A stretch of 64,000 bases of DNA from Pseudomonas farris (GCF_019145235.1 NZ_JAHSTV010000005.1:186001-250000); one strand, 5' to 3'; shown: positions 26,190-35,052, counted from the first letter of the stretch. Notes: generated by a model not told the origin, from the sequence alone. Translations and numbers: made by a program.

Positions 26190-27280
26190 GGCTGCACCTT
26201 CATGGCAAACGCCCTGAGCGCGAGTTTGAGCAATTCGTTGTGCCGATAACTGCCATCGCGATCATCGCCGTAGCGCACGATCACCAGCTTCTCGCTGGGA
26301 ATCACGTACATCGCCTGACCCCAATGGCCCAGCGCGGCGAAGGTATCGGCGGGGGCATCGGGCCAAGGTTGTGTCGCGCCATCCACCGCGCGATTGAGCC
26401 ACCAGTGACCGCCGGGCACTGCTTCATCCTGGTTGGCTTGATAGCCAGCGTAAGGATCACGACTGAAGTCGACCCAATCTTTGGGCAACAATTGCCGCTC
26501 GCGCCAACGACCGTCGCGCACCATCAACAGCCCCACCCGCGCCAGATCCCGGGCGGTGAGGTAGGCATAGGACGATGCGACAAACGTGCTCGTGGCATCC
26601 GCTTCCCAAACCGCACTGCGAATCCCCAAGGGTTCGAACAGCGCAGTCCATGGATAATCAGGATAACGGGTCGGGCCGACGATGGTTTTAAGCGCAGCGG
26701 ACAGCAGGTTGCTGTCGCCGCTGGAGTAGCGGAATGCCTGACCGGGCTTGGCGTACTCGTCATGGTTGGCGGTGAACGCGGCCATGTCGCGGTGACCACG
26801 GGTGTAAAGCATGGCCACCACCGACGACTTCAATGGGGCGTATTCATAGTCTTCCTGCCAGTCCAGGCCCGAGGCCCAGTGCAGCAGGTCGGCCATGGTC
26901 ATGGCGGGATGTTTTTCCAGTGGAGGATAGAACCGCACTGCCGGGTCCTGCAGTTTGAACAGCCCTTCGCCATAGGCCACCCCGAGCACCGCGGCCATCA
27001 GGCTTTTGCTGATCGACCAGGTCAGATGCGGCGTTTGGGCAGTGGTCGGTCCGGCGTAGCGTTCGTAGACGAGTTCGCCGTCGCGGATCACCAGCAAGGC
27101 ATCGGTGCGAATGCCTTGGTGAGTGGCATCGTCGCGGGGTGGGAAGGCGTAACTCTCCAGGGCCTGAAGTGCCGGCCCAGTGACTTTCGGGCCGGGAGGC
27201 CATTGCTCGGCTGGCCAGTTTTCAGCGTGGACCGCGAGGCTGAGCAGCAGCATGACAATCAGGGACAAGCCTTTGAACAT
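26186..27280 (-). CDS. Serine hydrolase, beta-lactamase/NylB-like fold
   Basis: 364 residues from the ATG ending at 27280, with a signal peptide (cleavage near LAVHAENW). Class C beta-lactamase-type fold: nucleophile SxxK motif SISKSLM, the Tyr motif YSSGDSNLLS and the C-terminal GHWGQAMYVIPSEKLVIV. The sequence resembles 6-aminohexanoate-dimer hydrolase and EstB-type esterases more than true cephalosporinases, so it should not be read as an antibiotic-resistance gene. Exported to the periplasm. Coupled to a small membrane protein gene. Confidence 0.88.
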   Translation of the reverse strand: MFKGLSLIVMLLLSLAVHAENWPAEQWPPGPKVTGPALQALESYAFPPRDDATHQGIRTDALLVIRDGELVYERYAGPTTAQTPHLTWSISKSLMAAVLGVAYGEGLFKLQDPAVRFYPPLEKHPAMTMADLLHWASGLDWQEDYEYAPLKSSVVAMLYTRGHRDMAAFTANHDEYAKPGQAFRYSSGDSNLLSAALKTIVGPTRYPDYPWTALFEPLGIRSAVWEADATSTFVASSYAYLTARDLARVGLLMVRDGRWRERQLLPKDWVDFSRDPYAGYQANQDEAVPGGHWWLNRAVDGATQPWPDAPADTFAALGHWGQAMYVIPSEKLVIVRYGDDRDGSYRHNELLKLALRAFAMKVQP

Positions 27281-27360
27281 GAGGGGTGCTCGGAGGGATG
27301 AACCTGCAGAGCCTAGTCGAGCTTGATGACAGTTCTGGGATTTGTGTTGCCAATGAGGCC

Positions 27361-27460
27361 GCCTTCGCGAGCAAGCCCGCTCCCACAGGGGATTTGTGGT
27401 GAGCACAAAATGTGTGAACACCGCAGATCAACTGTGGGAGCGGGCTTGCTCGCGAAGAGG
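27361..27460. repeat. REP doublet (REPIN)
   Basis: Inverted pair of gggagcgggcttgctcgc with an unusually long middle (about 55 bases), upstream of the serine hydrolase gene. Confidence 0.85.
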
Positions 27461-27464
27461 CCCA

Positions 27465-28352
27465 TCAACCCAGCGAAGATCCCGCCAACGCCTTGGCCAA
27501 CCGCTTCCCCCGAGCCCCTGCCGCCAAATCCATCACGGACTGATCGCGCTGCCACATCGCCGCCCATTGTGGCGGGCCATCGGCCAGGGCCTGATTCACT
27601 TCAGCCTTGAGCCCATCGAACTGCGCAAATAACCCGCCCAGCAATACATGCCCGGCCGGATTGTTCGGCGCCTGGCGGCTGACTTCCGCGCACCCGGCCA
27701 GCAGCGCCAGCAAGCGCAGTTGCAAGGTTTGCGGCCAGTCGCTGTCCTGGCCGACGCCGAACAGCCACGCGGTCATGGCGCTCAGCACATAAATGTCTTC
27801 CAGGGTTCGGAACGGTTTGACGTACGCATCCCAGCCATCCCCTGCGAGCAATTCACACAGTGCGTTGTCGAGAAACAACCGGCCGTGGCTTATGTCTGGC
27901 ATCAGAGGCATCGGCGCGAGTTTTTCCAGACGCACACCCGGTTCGCCGGGGTAAACCACCGCAAGGTTCAAGCGCGGCACTTCGCCGGGTTCTTCACTGC
28001 GAGCAGCGACCAATAGCCAGTCGGCGGCATCGCCAGCGGTGACGAAATCCTTGCGACCGCTCAGGCGCAAATCGCGCAGCCGGGTCTGCATGTCCGCCAC
28101 CCGCAAACTGCGCTGTTCGGTCGCGCACAACGCGCCGAGGCTCAGCGGCGCGCTCGGCCAGAGCATGCGCAACGCCGCCTGATAACCCACCAGAAATGCC
28201 AGCCCTGGCGTCGCCATCAGCCGTCCGCCGGCCACCGCCAATTCGAACGGCGACACCGTGCCCAATTGTTGCAACAAGGCTGCGAAGCCTTCGCCCAGGT
28301 CCGGGTTGGTGGGCAGACGATCGCGGCGTTTCAACAGGGTTTGCCAGGGCAT
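27465..28352 (-). CDS. Short acyl-CoA dehydrogenase-like protein
   Basis: 295 residues from the ATG ending at 28352, chosen for the AAGGAGCC site; MPWQTLLKRR start. The middle and C-terminal parts show acyl-CoA dehydrogenase character (beta-domain LRDLRLSGRKDFVTAGDAADWLLV, then helices), but the protein is some 90 residues shorter than normal family members and the usual C-terminal active-site Glu motif is not recognisable. It may be a diverged, non-catalytic or altered enzyme. It diverges from olsB. Confidence 0.65.
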   Translation of the reverse strand: MPWQTLLKRRDRLPTNPDLGEGFAALLQQLGTVSPFELAVAGGRLMATPGLAFLVGYQAALRMLWPSAPLSLGALCATEQRSLRVADMQTRLRDLRLSGRKDFVTAGDAADWLLVAARSEEPGEVPRLNLAVVYPGEPGVRLEKLAPMPLMPDISHGRLFLDNALCELLAGDGWDAYVKPFRTLEDIYVLSAMTAWLFGVGQDSDWPQTLQLRLLALLAGCAEVSRQAPNNPAGHVLLGGLFAQFDGLKAEVNQALADGPPQWAAMWQRDQSVMDLAAGARGKRLAKALAGSSLG

Positions 28353-28506
28353 AAGAGGCTCCTTGTGGGCTGTCATATAAGCATCACCAAAGCTTCATGG
28401 CGATGACACCGGGGCTACATAGCCTGACTTTGCACAACACGGCTGCATAAAGAAAGTCGATCGGCTGCAACCCAAGACGGGTGGCCAGCCCGTACGGAGA
28501 CTCACA

Positions 28507-29262
28507 ATGACTCAGATCGCCCGCATCAGCGACACCGGCAATGAACGCCGCCTGCAAGCCGAACGCCTGGTGGGCGCCGAGGCGTTGCAGGAAGCCCAGG
28601 CCTTGCGCTTCAACGTGTTCAGCGGCGAATTCAACGCCAAGCTGAAAGGCGCGGAGCTGGGTCTGGACATGGATGACTATGATGTTCACTGCGCCCACAT
28701 CGGCGTGCGTGACTTGAACACCGGGCGCCTGGTGGCGACTACTCGTTTGCTCGACCACACAGCGGCCAGCAGTCTGGGCAAGTTCTACAGCGAAGAAGAA
28801 TTCAGTCTGCATGGTCTGGTCCATCTGAAAGGCCCGATCCTGGAAATCGGTCGCACCTGCGTCGACCCGGCCTACCGCAACGGCGGCACTATCGCCGTGC
28901 TCTGGGGTGAACTGGCCGAAGTGCTGAACCAGGGCGGCTACAGCTATTTGATGGGGTGCGCGAGCATTCCGATGCAGGACGGCGGCATTCAGGCCCACGC
29001 GATCATGCAGCGCCTGCGCGAACGCTACCTGTGCACCGAACACCTGCGGGCCGAGCCGAAAAAACCACTGCCGACGCTGGATATTCCGTCCAACGTCATC
29101 GCCGAAATGCCGCCGCTGCTCAAGGCCTACATGCGCCTGGGCGCAAAAATCTGCGGCGAGCCGTGCTGGGACGAAGACTTCCAGGTGGCCGACGTGTTCA
29201 TCCTGCTCAAGCGCGACGAGCTCTGCCCGCGTTATGCCAAGCACTTCAAGGCGGCTGTGTAA
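28507..29262 (+). CDS. olsB: L-ornithine N-alpha-acyltransferase OlsB
   Basis: A 251-residue GNAT-fold acyltransferase (Acetyltransf_5/hemolysin-like) with a GGAG site. OlsB transfers a 3-hydroxyacyl group from ACP to ornithine, giving lyso-ornithine lipid. Motifs: [17 protein letters not shown], and [21 protein letters not shown], the typical acyl-ACP-binding region. Its stop overlaps the olsA start codon (TAATG), so OlsB and OlsA are translated together to make ornithine lipid, a phosphate-free membrane lipid often induced by phosphate limitation. Confidence 0.9.
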   Translation: MTQIARISDTGNERRLQAERLVGAEALQEAQALRFNVFSGEFNAKLKGAELGLDMDDYDVHCAHIGVRDLNTGRLVATTRLLDHTAASSLGKFYSEEEFSLHGLVHLKGPILEIGRTCVDPAYRNGGTIAVLWGELAEVLNQGGYSYLMGCASIPMQDGGIQAHAIMQRLRERYLCTEHLRAEPKKPLPTLDIPSNVIAEMPPLLKAYMRLGAKICGEPCWDEDFQVADVFILLKRDELCPRYAKHFKAAV

Positions 29263-30053
29263 TGAGCCGCTTGCGGGTGTACGCGCGAATTGCGCGAGTG
29301 CTTTTGGTGGTGACGCTGGGCTTGACCATGGCCAGTGTGTTCGGGTTGTTCGAGCGACTGGGGATTGCCCATTCGATGGTCCGTCGCCAGCGCTGGTCGC
29401 GTTTTTTCATGGCGCGGCTGAGCAATGCCCTGCCCTTTCGCGTAACCGTGCATGGTGAATTGCCGAAGGCGCCGATGCTCTGGGTCAGCAATCACGTGTC
29501 CTGGACCGACATTCCGTTGCTGGGCATGCTCACACCGCTGTCGTTCCTGTCCAAGGCCGAAGTGCGCACCTGGCCGGTGGCGGGCTGGTTGGCGGCCAAG
29601 GCCGGCAGCCTGTTCATTCGCCGTGGTTCAGGCGACAGTCAGTTAATCCGTAAACAAATGACCCGCCATCTGGAGCAGGAACATCCGCTGCTGATGTTCC
29701 CCGAAGGCACCACCACTGATGGCCGCTCGCTGCGCACATTTCATGGTCGTTTGCTGTCAGCGGCGATCGATTCCGAAGTGGCGTTGCAACCGGTGGCGAT
29801 TCGTTATTTGCGCGATGGCGAGCTCGATACCCTGGCACCGTTCATTGGCGATGATGATTTGCTCTCGCACCTGATGCGCTTATTCGCCAATGATCGGGGT
29901 GAGGTGGAAATTCATCTGCTCAAGCCGATCGAATGCCAGGACCGGGAACGCGCGGCGCTGGCGTTCGAAGCGCAGCAGGCGGTGCAGAAGGCGTTGTTCG
30001 GGGCGATTCCGCAGACACAACAGGAGCCGCTACGCCCTGCGATCGCGGCCTGA
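29262..30053 (+). CDS. olsA: 1-acylglycerol-3-phosphate O-acyltransferase family, OlsA
   Basis: 263 residues from the ATG at 29262. A PlsC-like acyltransferase: NHxxxxD box NHVSWTD, then SFLSKAEVRTWPV, GSLFIRRGSGDSQ, and FPEGTTTDGRSLR. One N-terminal membrane segment (about 10-30). OlsA adds the second, ester-linked acyl chain to lyso-ornithine lipid. One-base overlap with olsB. A REP pair follows the stop. Confidence 0.9.
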   Translation: MSRLRVYARIARVLLVVTLGLTMASVFGLFERLGIAHSMVRRQRWSRFFMARLSNALPFRVTVHGELPKAPMLWVSNHVSWTDIPLLGMLTPLSFLSKAEVRTWPVAGWLAAKAGSLFIRRGSGDSQLIRKQMTRHLEQEHPLLMFPEGTTTDGRSLRTFHGRLLSAAIDSEVALQPVAIRYLRDGELDTLAPFIGDDDLLSHLMRLFANDRGEVEIHLLKPIECQDRERAALAFEAQQAVQKALFGAIPQTQQEPLRPAIAA

Positions 30054-30061
30054 CACAAATC

Positions 30062-30155
30062 CCCTGTGGGAACGGGCTTGCTCGCGAAAGCGGTTTGACA
30101 GCCAGCACATGTGTTGAATGTGAAGCAGCCTTCGCGAGCAAGCCCGCTCCCACAT
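30062..30155. repeat. REP doublet (REPIN)
   Basis: Inverted pair; the left unit reads gggaacgggcttgctcgcg (one base changed from the usual). It separates converging olsA and acpH genes. Confidence 0.85.
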
Positions 30156-30730
30156 TAAATTCGCGGTGTCGCAGCGAATGCCTGCAACTCGGGATAGAAC
30201 AACCGGAAATCCTCGCTCAACGGCTCATACAATCGTCGCAATTCCTGCATCGCCTCGGCCAACTCCTCGGGCCGGGTCAACCTGCGTGAAATCCCCCGCA
30301 GCACCTGCTCCAGCACCGCAAATTCCCGGTAAGAACCCAACCAGTCATTGGCCACCATGTGCGGCGCAATCATCGCCAGGCGCTCCGGCAACTGCGGCTC
30401 GGCGGACAGCACCCGGTAAACGTCCGAAGTGAACTGCGCCAGCGGACGGTCGGCGTACAACTCCCAGTCCCGTGCCAGGCAGTGGTCGAAAAAAACATCG
30501 AGCACGATCCCGGCGTAACGCCTGCGCGTGAGGGAAAACCGCGACAAGGCGATGTCCACCAGCGGATGGCGGTCGGTAAACACGTCGATGCTGCGGTGCA
30601 ACTGAATGGCCGCTTCGATCTCCGGATCGAACTGCCCTTGCAGCCGTCCTTTGACGAAATCACCATACAGACTGCCGAGCATTTGACCGGGGCGCTGGCC
30701 ACCGAGGTGCAGATGTGCGAGATAGTTCAT
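30155..30730 (-). CDS. acpH: ACP phosphodiesterase AcpH (DUF479)
   Basis: A 191-residue protein beginning MNYLAHLHLGG, as in AcpH. The enzyme removes the 4'-phosphopantetheine group from acyl carrier protein. Metal-binding residues are visible in GSLYGDFVKGRL, IQLHRSIDVFTDRHP and VLDVFFDHCLARDW (His-Asp patterns of an HD-like all-helical fold). It sits beside the ornithine-lipid genes but in convergent orientation, so a shared role is not implied. Confidence 0.9.
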   Translation of the reverse strand: MNYLAHLHLGGQRPGQMLGSLYGDFVKGRLQGQFDPEIEAAIQLHRSIDVFTDRHPLVDIALSRFSLTRRRYAGIVLDVFFDHCLARDWELYADRPLAQFTSDVYRVLSAEPQLPERLAMIAPHMVANDWLGSYREFAVLEQVLRGISRRLTRPEELAEAMQELRRLYEPLSEDFRLFYPELQAFAATPRI

Positions 30731-30756
30731 GCGCGCAGCTTAACACTGCGCCATCC

Positions 30757-30865
30757 ATATCGTTATAACCCGATATACCGATTTACACGGCCATCAGACC
30801 AAAATCATATTGGTATATCGCGAAATACCGATTTAAAGTTCGCCTCATCGCGATATAGCGTTTTA
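30757..30865 (+). promoter_or_regulatory. Putative operator array of the ArsR-MFS-XenB operon
   Basis: Three direct copies of a 15-base A+T-rich repeat: cgatataccgattta (30771-30785), cgaaataccgattta (30821-30835) and cgatatagcgtttta (30851-30865). Each is preceded by an inverted atatcg-type half, giving palindromes such as atatcg-N8-cgatat (30757-30776) and atcgcgatat (30847-30856). The array fills the gap between acpH and the ArsR gene and is a good candidate for autorepression by the ArsR protein. Confidence 0.65.
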
Positions 30866-30884
30866 CTCATCACGAGCCCAAACC

Positions 30885-31205
30885 ATGACCCTCGACCTCG
30901 ACGAAATAATAAAAGCGCTGGCACACCCAGTACGCCGAGACATCCTCATCTGGCTGAAAGACCCAAAAGTCCAGTTCCCGGAACAGCTCCACAACCATGA
31001 GTACGGCATTTGCGCCGGACAGATCGATCAACGCTGCGGCCTGTCGCAGTCGACCGTGTCCGCCCATTTGGCGACCTTGCAACGGGCGGGACTGATCAGC
31101 AGCCAGAAGGCCGGTCAATGGCACTTCTTCAAACGCAACGAGGACGTGATTCAGGCGTTCCTCGACGCCATCGACAAGGAGCTCCGCGCTCCGACAAGGA
31201 ACTGA
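30885..31205 (+). CDS. ArsR-family transcriptional regulator
   Basis: A 106-residue winged-helix protein: LAHPVRRDILIWLKDP, recognition helix CGLSQSTVSAHLATLQRAGLI and wing QKAGQWHFFKRNED. No CXC metal-binding box as in true ArsR/SmtB; the two cysteines (ICAGQIDQRC) lie just before the recognition helix, so it may sense a thiol-reactive or electrophilic compound. It heads an operon with an MFS exporter (two bases after its stop) and XenB, and is preceded by the repeat array at 30757-30865. Confidence 0.88.
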   Translation: MTLDLDEIIKALAHPVRRDILIWLKDPKVQFPEQLHNHEYGICAGQIDQRCGLSQSTVSAHLATLQRAGLISSQKAGQWHFFKRNEDVIQAFLDAIDKELRAPTRN

Positions 31206-31207
31206 CA

Positions 31208-32374
31208 ATGCCCCTCTCGCTACTCATTCTGGCCTTGAGCGCCTTCGCCATCGGCACCACCGAGTTCGTCATCATGGGCCTGTTGCCCGAGGTGGCGGCC
31301 GATCTCGGTGTGTCGATCCCCGGCGCCGGCTGGCTGGTGACCGGATACGCCCTGGGCGTGGCCATCGGTGCACCGTTCATGGCACTGGCCACCGCCAGAC
31401 TGCCACGCAAGGCCGCTTTGGTAGCGTTGATGGGCATCTTCATCATCGGCAATCTGCTCTGCGCCCTGGCCAGTGATTACAACGTCTTGATGTTTGCCCG
31501 TGTGGTCACCGCGCTGTGTCATGGCGCCTTCTTCGGCATCGGTTCGGTGGTGGCAGCAGGTCTGGTACCGGCCAACAAACGTGCGTCGGCCGTGGCCCTG
31601 ATGTTCACCGGCCTGACCCTGGCCAACGTCCTCGGCGTGCCGCTGGGCACTGCGCTCGGTCAGGAAGCCGGCTGGCGTTCGACCTTCTGGGCGGTGACCG
31701 TGATCGGTGTGATTGCGCTGATTGGTTTGATTCGCTTCCTGCCGGCCAAGCGCGATGAAGAGAAGCTCGACATGCGCGCCGAACTTCGCGCCCTCAAAGG
31801 CGCTGGGATCTGGCTGTCACTGAGCATGACTGCGCTGTTCGCCGCCTCGGTCTTCACCTTGTTCACCTATGTCGCCCCGCTGTTGGGCGAGGTCACCGGA
31901 GTCTCGCCACGCGGCGTGACCTGGACCTTGATGCTCATCGGCTTGGGCTTGACGGTCGGCAACATCATCGGCGGCAAGCTGGCGGACAAAAGCCTGGCTG
32001 CAACGCTGATCGGTGTGTTCATCACCATGGCGGTCGTGTCCACCGTGCTGACCTGGACCAGCATTGCCGTGATCCCGACCGAAATCACCCTGTTCCTCTG
32101 GGCCACCGCGTGCTTCGCCGCCGTGCCCGCCCTGCAAGTGAACGTTGTGACCTACGGCAAGGCGGCACCGAACCTGGTGTCGACCCTGAACATCGGCGCT
32201 TTCAACGTTGGCAACGCACTCGGTGCGTGGGTCGGCGGCAGCGTCATTGCCCACGGCTTCGGTCTCACCAGCGTGCCGCTCGCAGCAGCCGCACTGGCGG
32301 TACTCGCCCTGCTGGTGACCCTGATTACTTTCCGTCAGAGCGGCAATGCCGAACTGGCCCCCGCTACTAACTGA
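31208..32374 (+). CDS. MFS exporter (DHA1, AraJ/YdhP-like)
   Basis: 388 residues from the ATG at 31208, about twelve membrane segments. The opening LALSAFAIGTTEFVIMGLLPEVAADL is the signature of the DHA1 sugar/drug exporters (AraJ, YdhP, PurR-type) and ALCHGAFFGIGSVVAAGLVP is the conserved motif of that group. It lies two bases after the ArsR gene and is followed by XenB, so it may expel the compound that XenB reduces or its product. Confidence 0.88.
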   Translation: MPLSLLILALSAFAIGTTEFVIMGLLPEVAADLGVSIPGAGWLVTGYALGVAIGAPFMALATARLPRKAALVALMGIFIIGNLLCALASDYNVLMFARVVTALCHGAFFGIGSVVAAGLVPANKRASAVALMFTGLTLANVLGVPLGTALGQEAGWRSTFWAVTVIGVIALIGLIRFLPAKRDEEKLDMRAELRALKGAGIWLSLSMTALFAASVFTLFTYVAPLLGEVTGVSPRGVTWTLMLIGLGLTVGNIIGGKLADKSLAATLIGVFITMAVVSTVLTWTSIAVIPTEITLFLWATACFAAVPALQVNVVTYGKAAPNLVSTLNIGAFNVGNALGAWVGGSVIAHGFGLTSVPLAAAALAVLALLVTLITFRQSGNAELAPATN

Positions 32375-32394
32375 TCGCTAAAGAGAGCTATTTC

Positions 32395-33444
32395 ATGACG
32401 ACTATTTTCGATCCGATCAAACTGGGCGACCTCGAGTTGGCCAACCGCATCATCATGGCGCCGCTGACCCGCTGCCGCGCCGACGAAGGCCGTGTGCCGA
32501 ACGCGCTGATGGCTGAGTACTACGTGCAACGCGCCTCTGCCGGCCTGATCCTCAGCGAAGCCACGTCGGTGACGCCGATAGGCGTGGGCTACCCGGACAC
32601 TCCCGGCATCTGGTCCAACGACCAGGTGCGCGGCTGGAGCAACGTGACCAAAGCAATCCACGGCGCTGGCGGCAAAATCTTCCTGCAACTGTGGCACGTG
32701 GGTCGGATTTCCCACCCCTTGTACCTGAACGGCGAAGCACCGGTCGCGCCGAGCGCCATCCAGCCTAAGGGTCATGTCAGCCTGGTGCGTCCATTGGCCG
32801 ACTTCCCAACCCCGCGCGCCCTGGAATCCGCTGAAATCGCCGACATCATCGACGCTTACCGCGTGGGTGCCGAGAACGCCAAGGCTGCCGGTTTCGACGG
32901 TGTGGAAATCCACGGCGCCAACGGTTACCTGCTCGACCAGTTCTTGCAAAGCAGCACCAACCAGCGCACCGACAACTATGGCGGCTCCCTGGAAAACCGT
33001 GCGCGCCTGTTGCTGGAAGTGACCGATGCCGCCATCGAAATCTGGGGCGCGGGCCGCGTGGGTGTGCACCTGTCACCGCGTGCCGATCTCCATGACATGG
33101 GCGACGAAAACCTGTCCGAGACCTTCACCTATGTCGCTCGCGAACTGGGCAAGCGTGGCATCGCCTTCATTTGCTCGCGCGAGAAAGAAGCTGGCGACAG
33201 CCTCGGCCCACAACTGAAGGAAGCCTTCGGTGGCCCGTACATCGCCAACGAACGCTTCACCAAGGACAGCGCCAACGAATGGCTGGCCAGCGGCAAGGCT
33301 GATGCGGTGGCGTTCGGTGTGCCGTTCATTGCGAACCCGGATCTGCCGGCGCGTTTGAAGGCCGATGCGCCGTTGAATGAAGCACGTCCGGAATTGTTCT
33401 ATGCGAAGGGGCCGGTCGGTTACATCGATTACCCGGCACTGTAA
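32395..33444 (+). CDS. xenB: Old yellow enzyme family alkene/xenobiotic reductase
   Basis: A 349-residue FMN-dependent TIM-barrel enzyme. Landmarks: IIMAPLTRCRADEGRVPN at the flavin site, WHVGRISHPLYLNGEAPVAPSA, and substrate-binding His/Asn in EIHGANGYLLDQFL. Closest by eye to XenB/NemA reductases of Pseudomonas, which use NADPH to reduce activated alkenes, nitro esters and TNT. It is last in the ArsR-MFS-XenB operon and followed by a strong terminator. Confidence 0.9.
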   Translation: MTTIFDPIKLGDLELANRIIMAPLTRCRADEGRVPNALMAEYYVQRASAGLILSEATSVTPIGVGYPDTPGIWSNDQVRGWSNVTKAIHGAGGKIFLQLWHVGRISHPLYLNGEAPVAPSAIQPKGHVSLVRPLADFPTPRALESAEIADIIDAYRVGAENAKAAGFDGVEIHGANGYLLDQFLQSSTNQRTDNYGGSLENRARLLLEVTDAAIEIWGAGRVGVHLSPRADLHDMGDENLSETFTYVARELGKRGIAFICSREKEAGDSLGPQLKEAFGGPYIANERFTKDSANEWLASGKADAVAFGVPFIANPDLPARLKADAPLNEARPELFYAKGPVGYIDYPAL

Positions 33445-33462
33445 ACAACATCAAAAAACAAG

Positions 33463-33496
33463 AAGCCCTGCCTCGAAAGAGCCAGGGCTTTTTTCA
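33463..33496 (+). terminator. Rho-independent terminator of the XenB operon
   Basis: Hairpin aagccctg...cagggctt with loop cctcgaaagagc, followed by a run of T. Confidence 0.85.
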
Positions 33497-33603
33497 TTTA
33501 CATACATTTAAATAGTCGCTATTCGAACAATATAAACTTAATCTTCACCCAGCAACTAACGAACTGCAAAACAACAAACTTAATTCAATAAGGACATATA
33601 AAC

Positions 33604-34053
33604 ATGGATGTTTTAGACCCGAACAAACTTACGGTTCTCCTGCAAATCACCAACGCCACGGATTCTACTTTCTGGCTTGATGATTCCTCTCCAAAGCACC
33701 CACCTGTGACTCGCATCGACAAGATCCTCCCTTACCAGACCGTCTTTATGACGTTTGAAGGAGATCCTCATTTGAAGCAGGACATCGACATTGATTACGA
33801 TATCAAAAAAGAGGTATTCACCACTTACATCTGCTACACCAACTACAAACAAAAAGTACAGTTCGACACCACGCTCAATTATTGCCACAGACAAACTGCG
33901 GGCCACCGAATTCCAGAAGTCGAACTCTTCTGGGAAACCAATGCTTACTCTATCGGCGCCGAACCAATCACCTGCGGCGCAGCCCTACAAAATGAAAACC
34001 CGGTTTACCCTTACAACTATAAGATGATCGCCTTTATGACACCATCGGCCTGA
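33604..34053 (+). CDS. A+T-rich orphan protein, probable beta-sandwich
   Basis: A 149-residue protein with an AAGGA site. I do not recognise the family. The base composition is visibly richer in A and T than neighbouring genes, pointing to recent acquisition. The pattern LQITNATDSTFWLDDSS...ILPYQTVFMTFEGD resembles the opening of small beta-sandwich proteins of the aegerolysin/insecticidal-toxin kind (Asn-x-Thr turn, Pro before a strand), then a Tyr-rich middle and two cysteines. No signal peptide or membrane segment. A secreted or toxin-like role is only a guess. Confidence 0.65.
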   Translation: MDVLDPNKLTVLLQITNATDSTFWLDDSSPKHPPVTRIDKILPYQTVFMTFEGDPHLKQDIDIDYDIKKEVFTTYICYTNYKQKVQFDTTLNYCHRQTAGHRIPEVELFWETNAYSIGAEPITCGAALQNENPVYPYNYKMIAFMTPSA

Positions 34054-34088
34054 TAAAGGGTTACTCGCAGGTTCTGAAATTAGTCGGA

Positions 34089-34979
34089 TCAACCACGACG
34101 CTTGCTTTGATCCCAGGCGACCGCAAGACCGCTGAGGCAAATCACCGCAATCCCGATCACGCCGAAACTGTCCGGGGCATGGTCGAAGATCACATACCCG
34201 TAGATCCCGGCAAACAGAATCTGCCCGTAACTGAAGGGTGCCAGCATCGCCGGTGCCGCATGGCGGAAGGCCTGGGTCAGCAACATATGACCGAGCATGC
34301 CGCAAGTGCCCAACCCGATCATGAACAGGCCATGTAGCAGCGTCGGCGTGCTCCAGAAGAACGGCAACAGTGCAGTCATGATCAGGCTGTTGAGAATACC
34401 GGTGAGAAAGTTGCTGGTGGTCGGGCTGTCGATACCGCTGAGCAGGCGGGTGAGCAATTGATAGAAGCCAAAACACAAGGCCGAGCACAGTGGCAACAAG
34501 ATCGCCGGGGTGAACAGCGCACCGCCGGGCCGCACGACGATCAACACGCCGACAAATCCACCCAGCACCGCCAGCCACTGATTGCGGGTTACCCGCTCAT
34601 GCAGCAACGGTACGGATAACGCGGTCACCAATAAAGGAGCAAGAAAGGTGACGGCGGTGGCTTCAGCCAAGGGGATGTAACGCAGGCCGGTAGTGAAAAA
34701 CAGGCTGGTGCCGATCAGGCACAGGGCGCGTAATAACTGCAAACCCGGACGCTTGGTGCGCACTACCACCGAGAAACCACTGCGTGGCACGAAAATCACC
34801 AGCATCAACAAGGTGTGCACCACGTAGCGCGCCCAAACCACCATCACAATCGGATAGAACCCGGACAGGTACTTGGACAACGTGTCGTGACTGGCGAACA
34901 ACAAAACCGCAAGGCAGATCAGCGCAATACCCTTTATCGGCTGCTCGGCGCCCTTGTAGCCCGGGTTGTTAACATTCAT
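34089..34979 (-). CDS. DMT (EamA) family transporter next to emhR
   Basis: A 296-residue protein with ten hydrophobic segments in two EamA repeats (about 15-145, 155-290). Features include HDTLSKYLSGFYPIVMVVWARY and FLAPLLVTALSVPLLHERVT. Exporter of unknown substrate. Upstream (35011-35052) lie sequence pieces that match parts of the emhR-emhA operator, so it may share regulation with the RND pump. Same strand as emhR, 162 bases downstream of it. Confidence 0.85.
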   Translation of the reverse strand: MNVNNPGYKGAEQPIKGIALICLAVLLFASHDTLSKYLSGFYPIVMVVWARYVVHTLLMLVIFVPRSGFSVVVRTKRPGLQLLRALCLIGTSLFFTTGLRYIPLAEATAVTFLAPLLVTALSVPLLHERVTRNQWLAVLGGFVGVLIVVRPGGALFTPAILLPLCSALCFGFYQLLTRLLSGIDSPTTSNFLTGILNSLIMTALLPFFWSTPTLLHGLFMIGLGTCGMLGHMLLTQAFRHAAPAMLAPFSYGQILFAGIYGYVIFDHAPDSFGVIGIAVICLSGLAVAWDQSKRRG

Positions 34980-35010
34980 TCACAGACTCGACACAAAATT
35001 CCTACAAAAT

Positions 35011-35052
35011 ACGTAGCTCGCTACCTATCAACCTGGCAAACGTACGTATATA
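35011..35052 (-). promoter_or_regulatory. Putative second EmhR-type operator
   Basis: The region contains gtagctcgctac-ctatc (perfect GTAGC/GCTAC inverted halves, two-base spacer) and aacgtacgtatat. Both match parts of the emhA operator (tagcaagctac-ttatc and aacgtaagtatat). It is placed just upstream of the DMT gene start. Confidence 0.5.

Noticed and set aside
26186..27280. Beta-lactamase resistance gene
   Set aside because: It has the SxxK fold of class C enzymes but the residues beyond it resemble NylB/EstB esterases, and there is no ampR partner; called a serine hydrolase instead.
28384..29244. 286-codon minus-strand frame opposite olsB
   Set aside because: Mirror frame of olsB with Gln/His/Ala-rich, domain-free translation.
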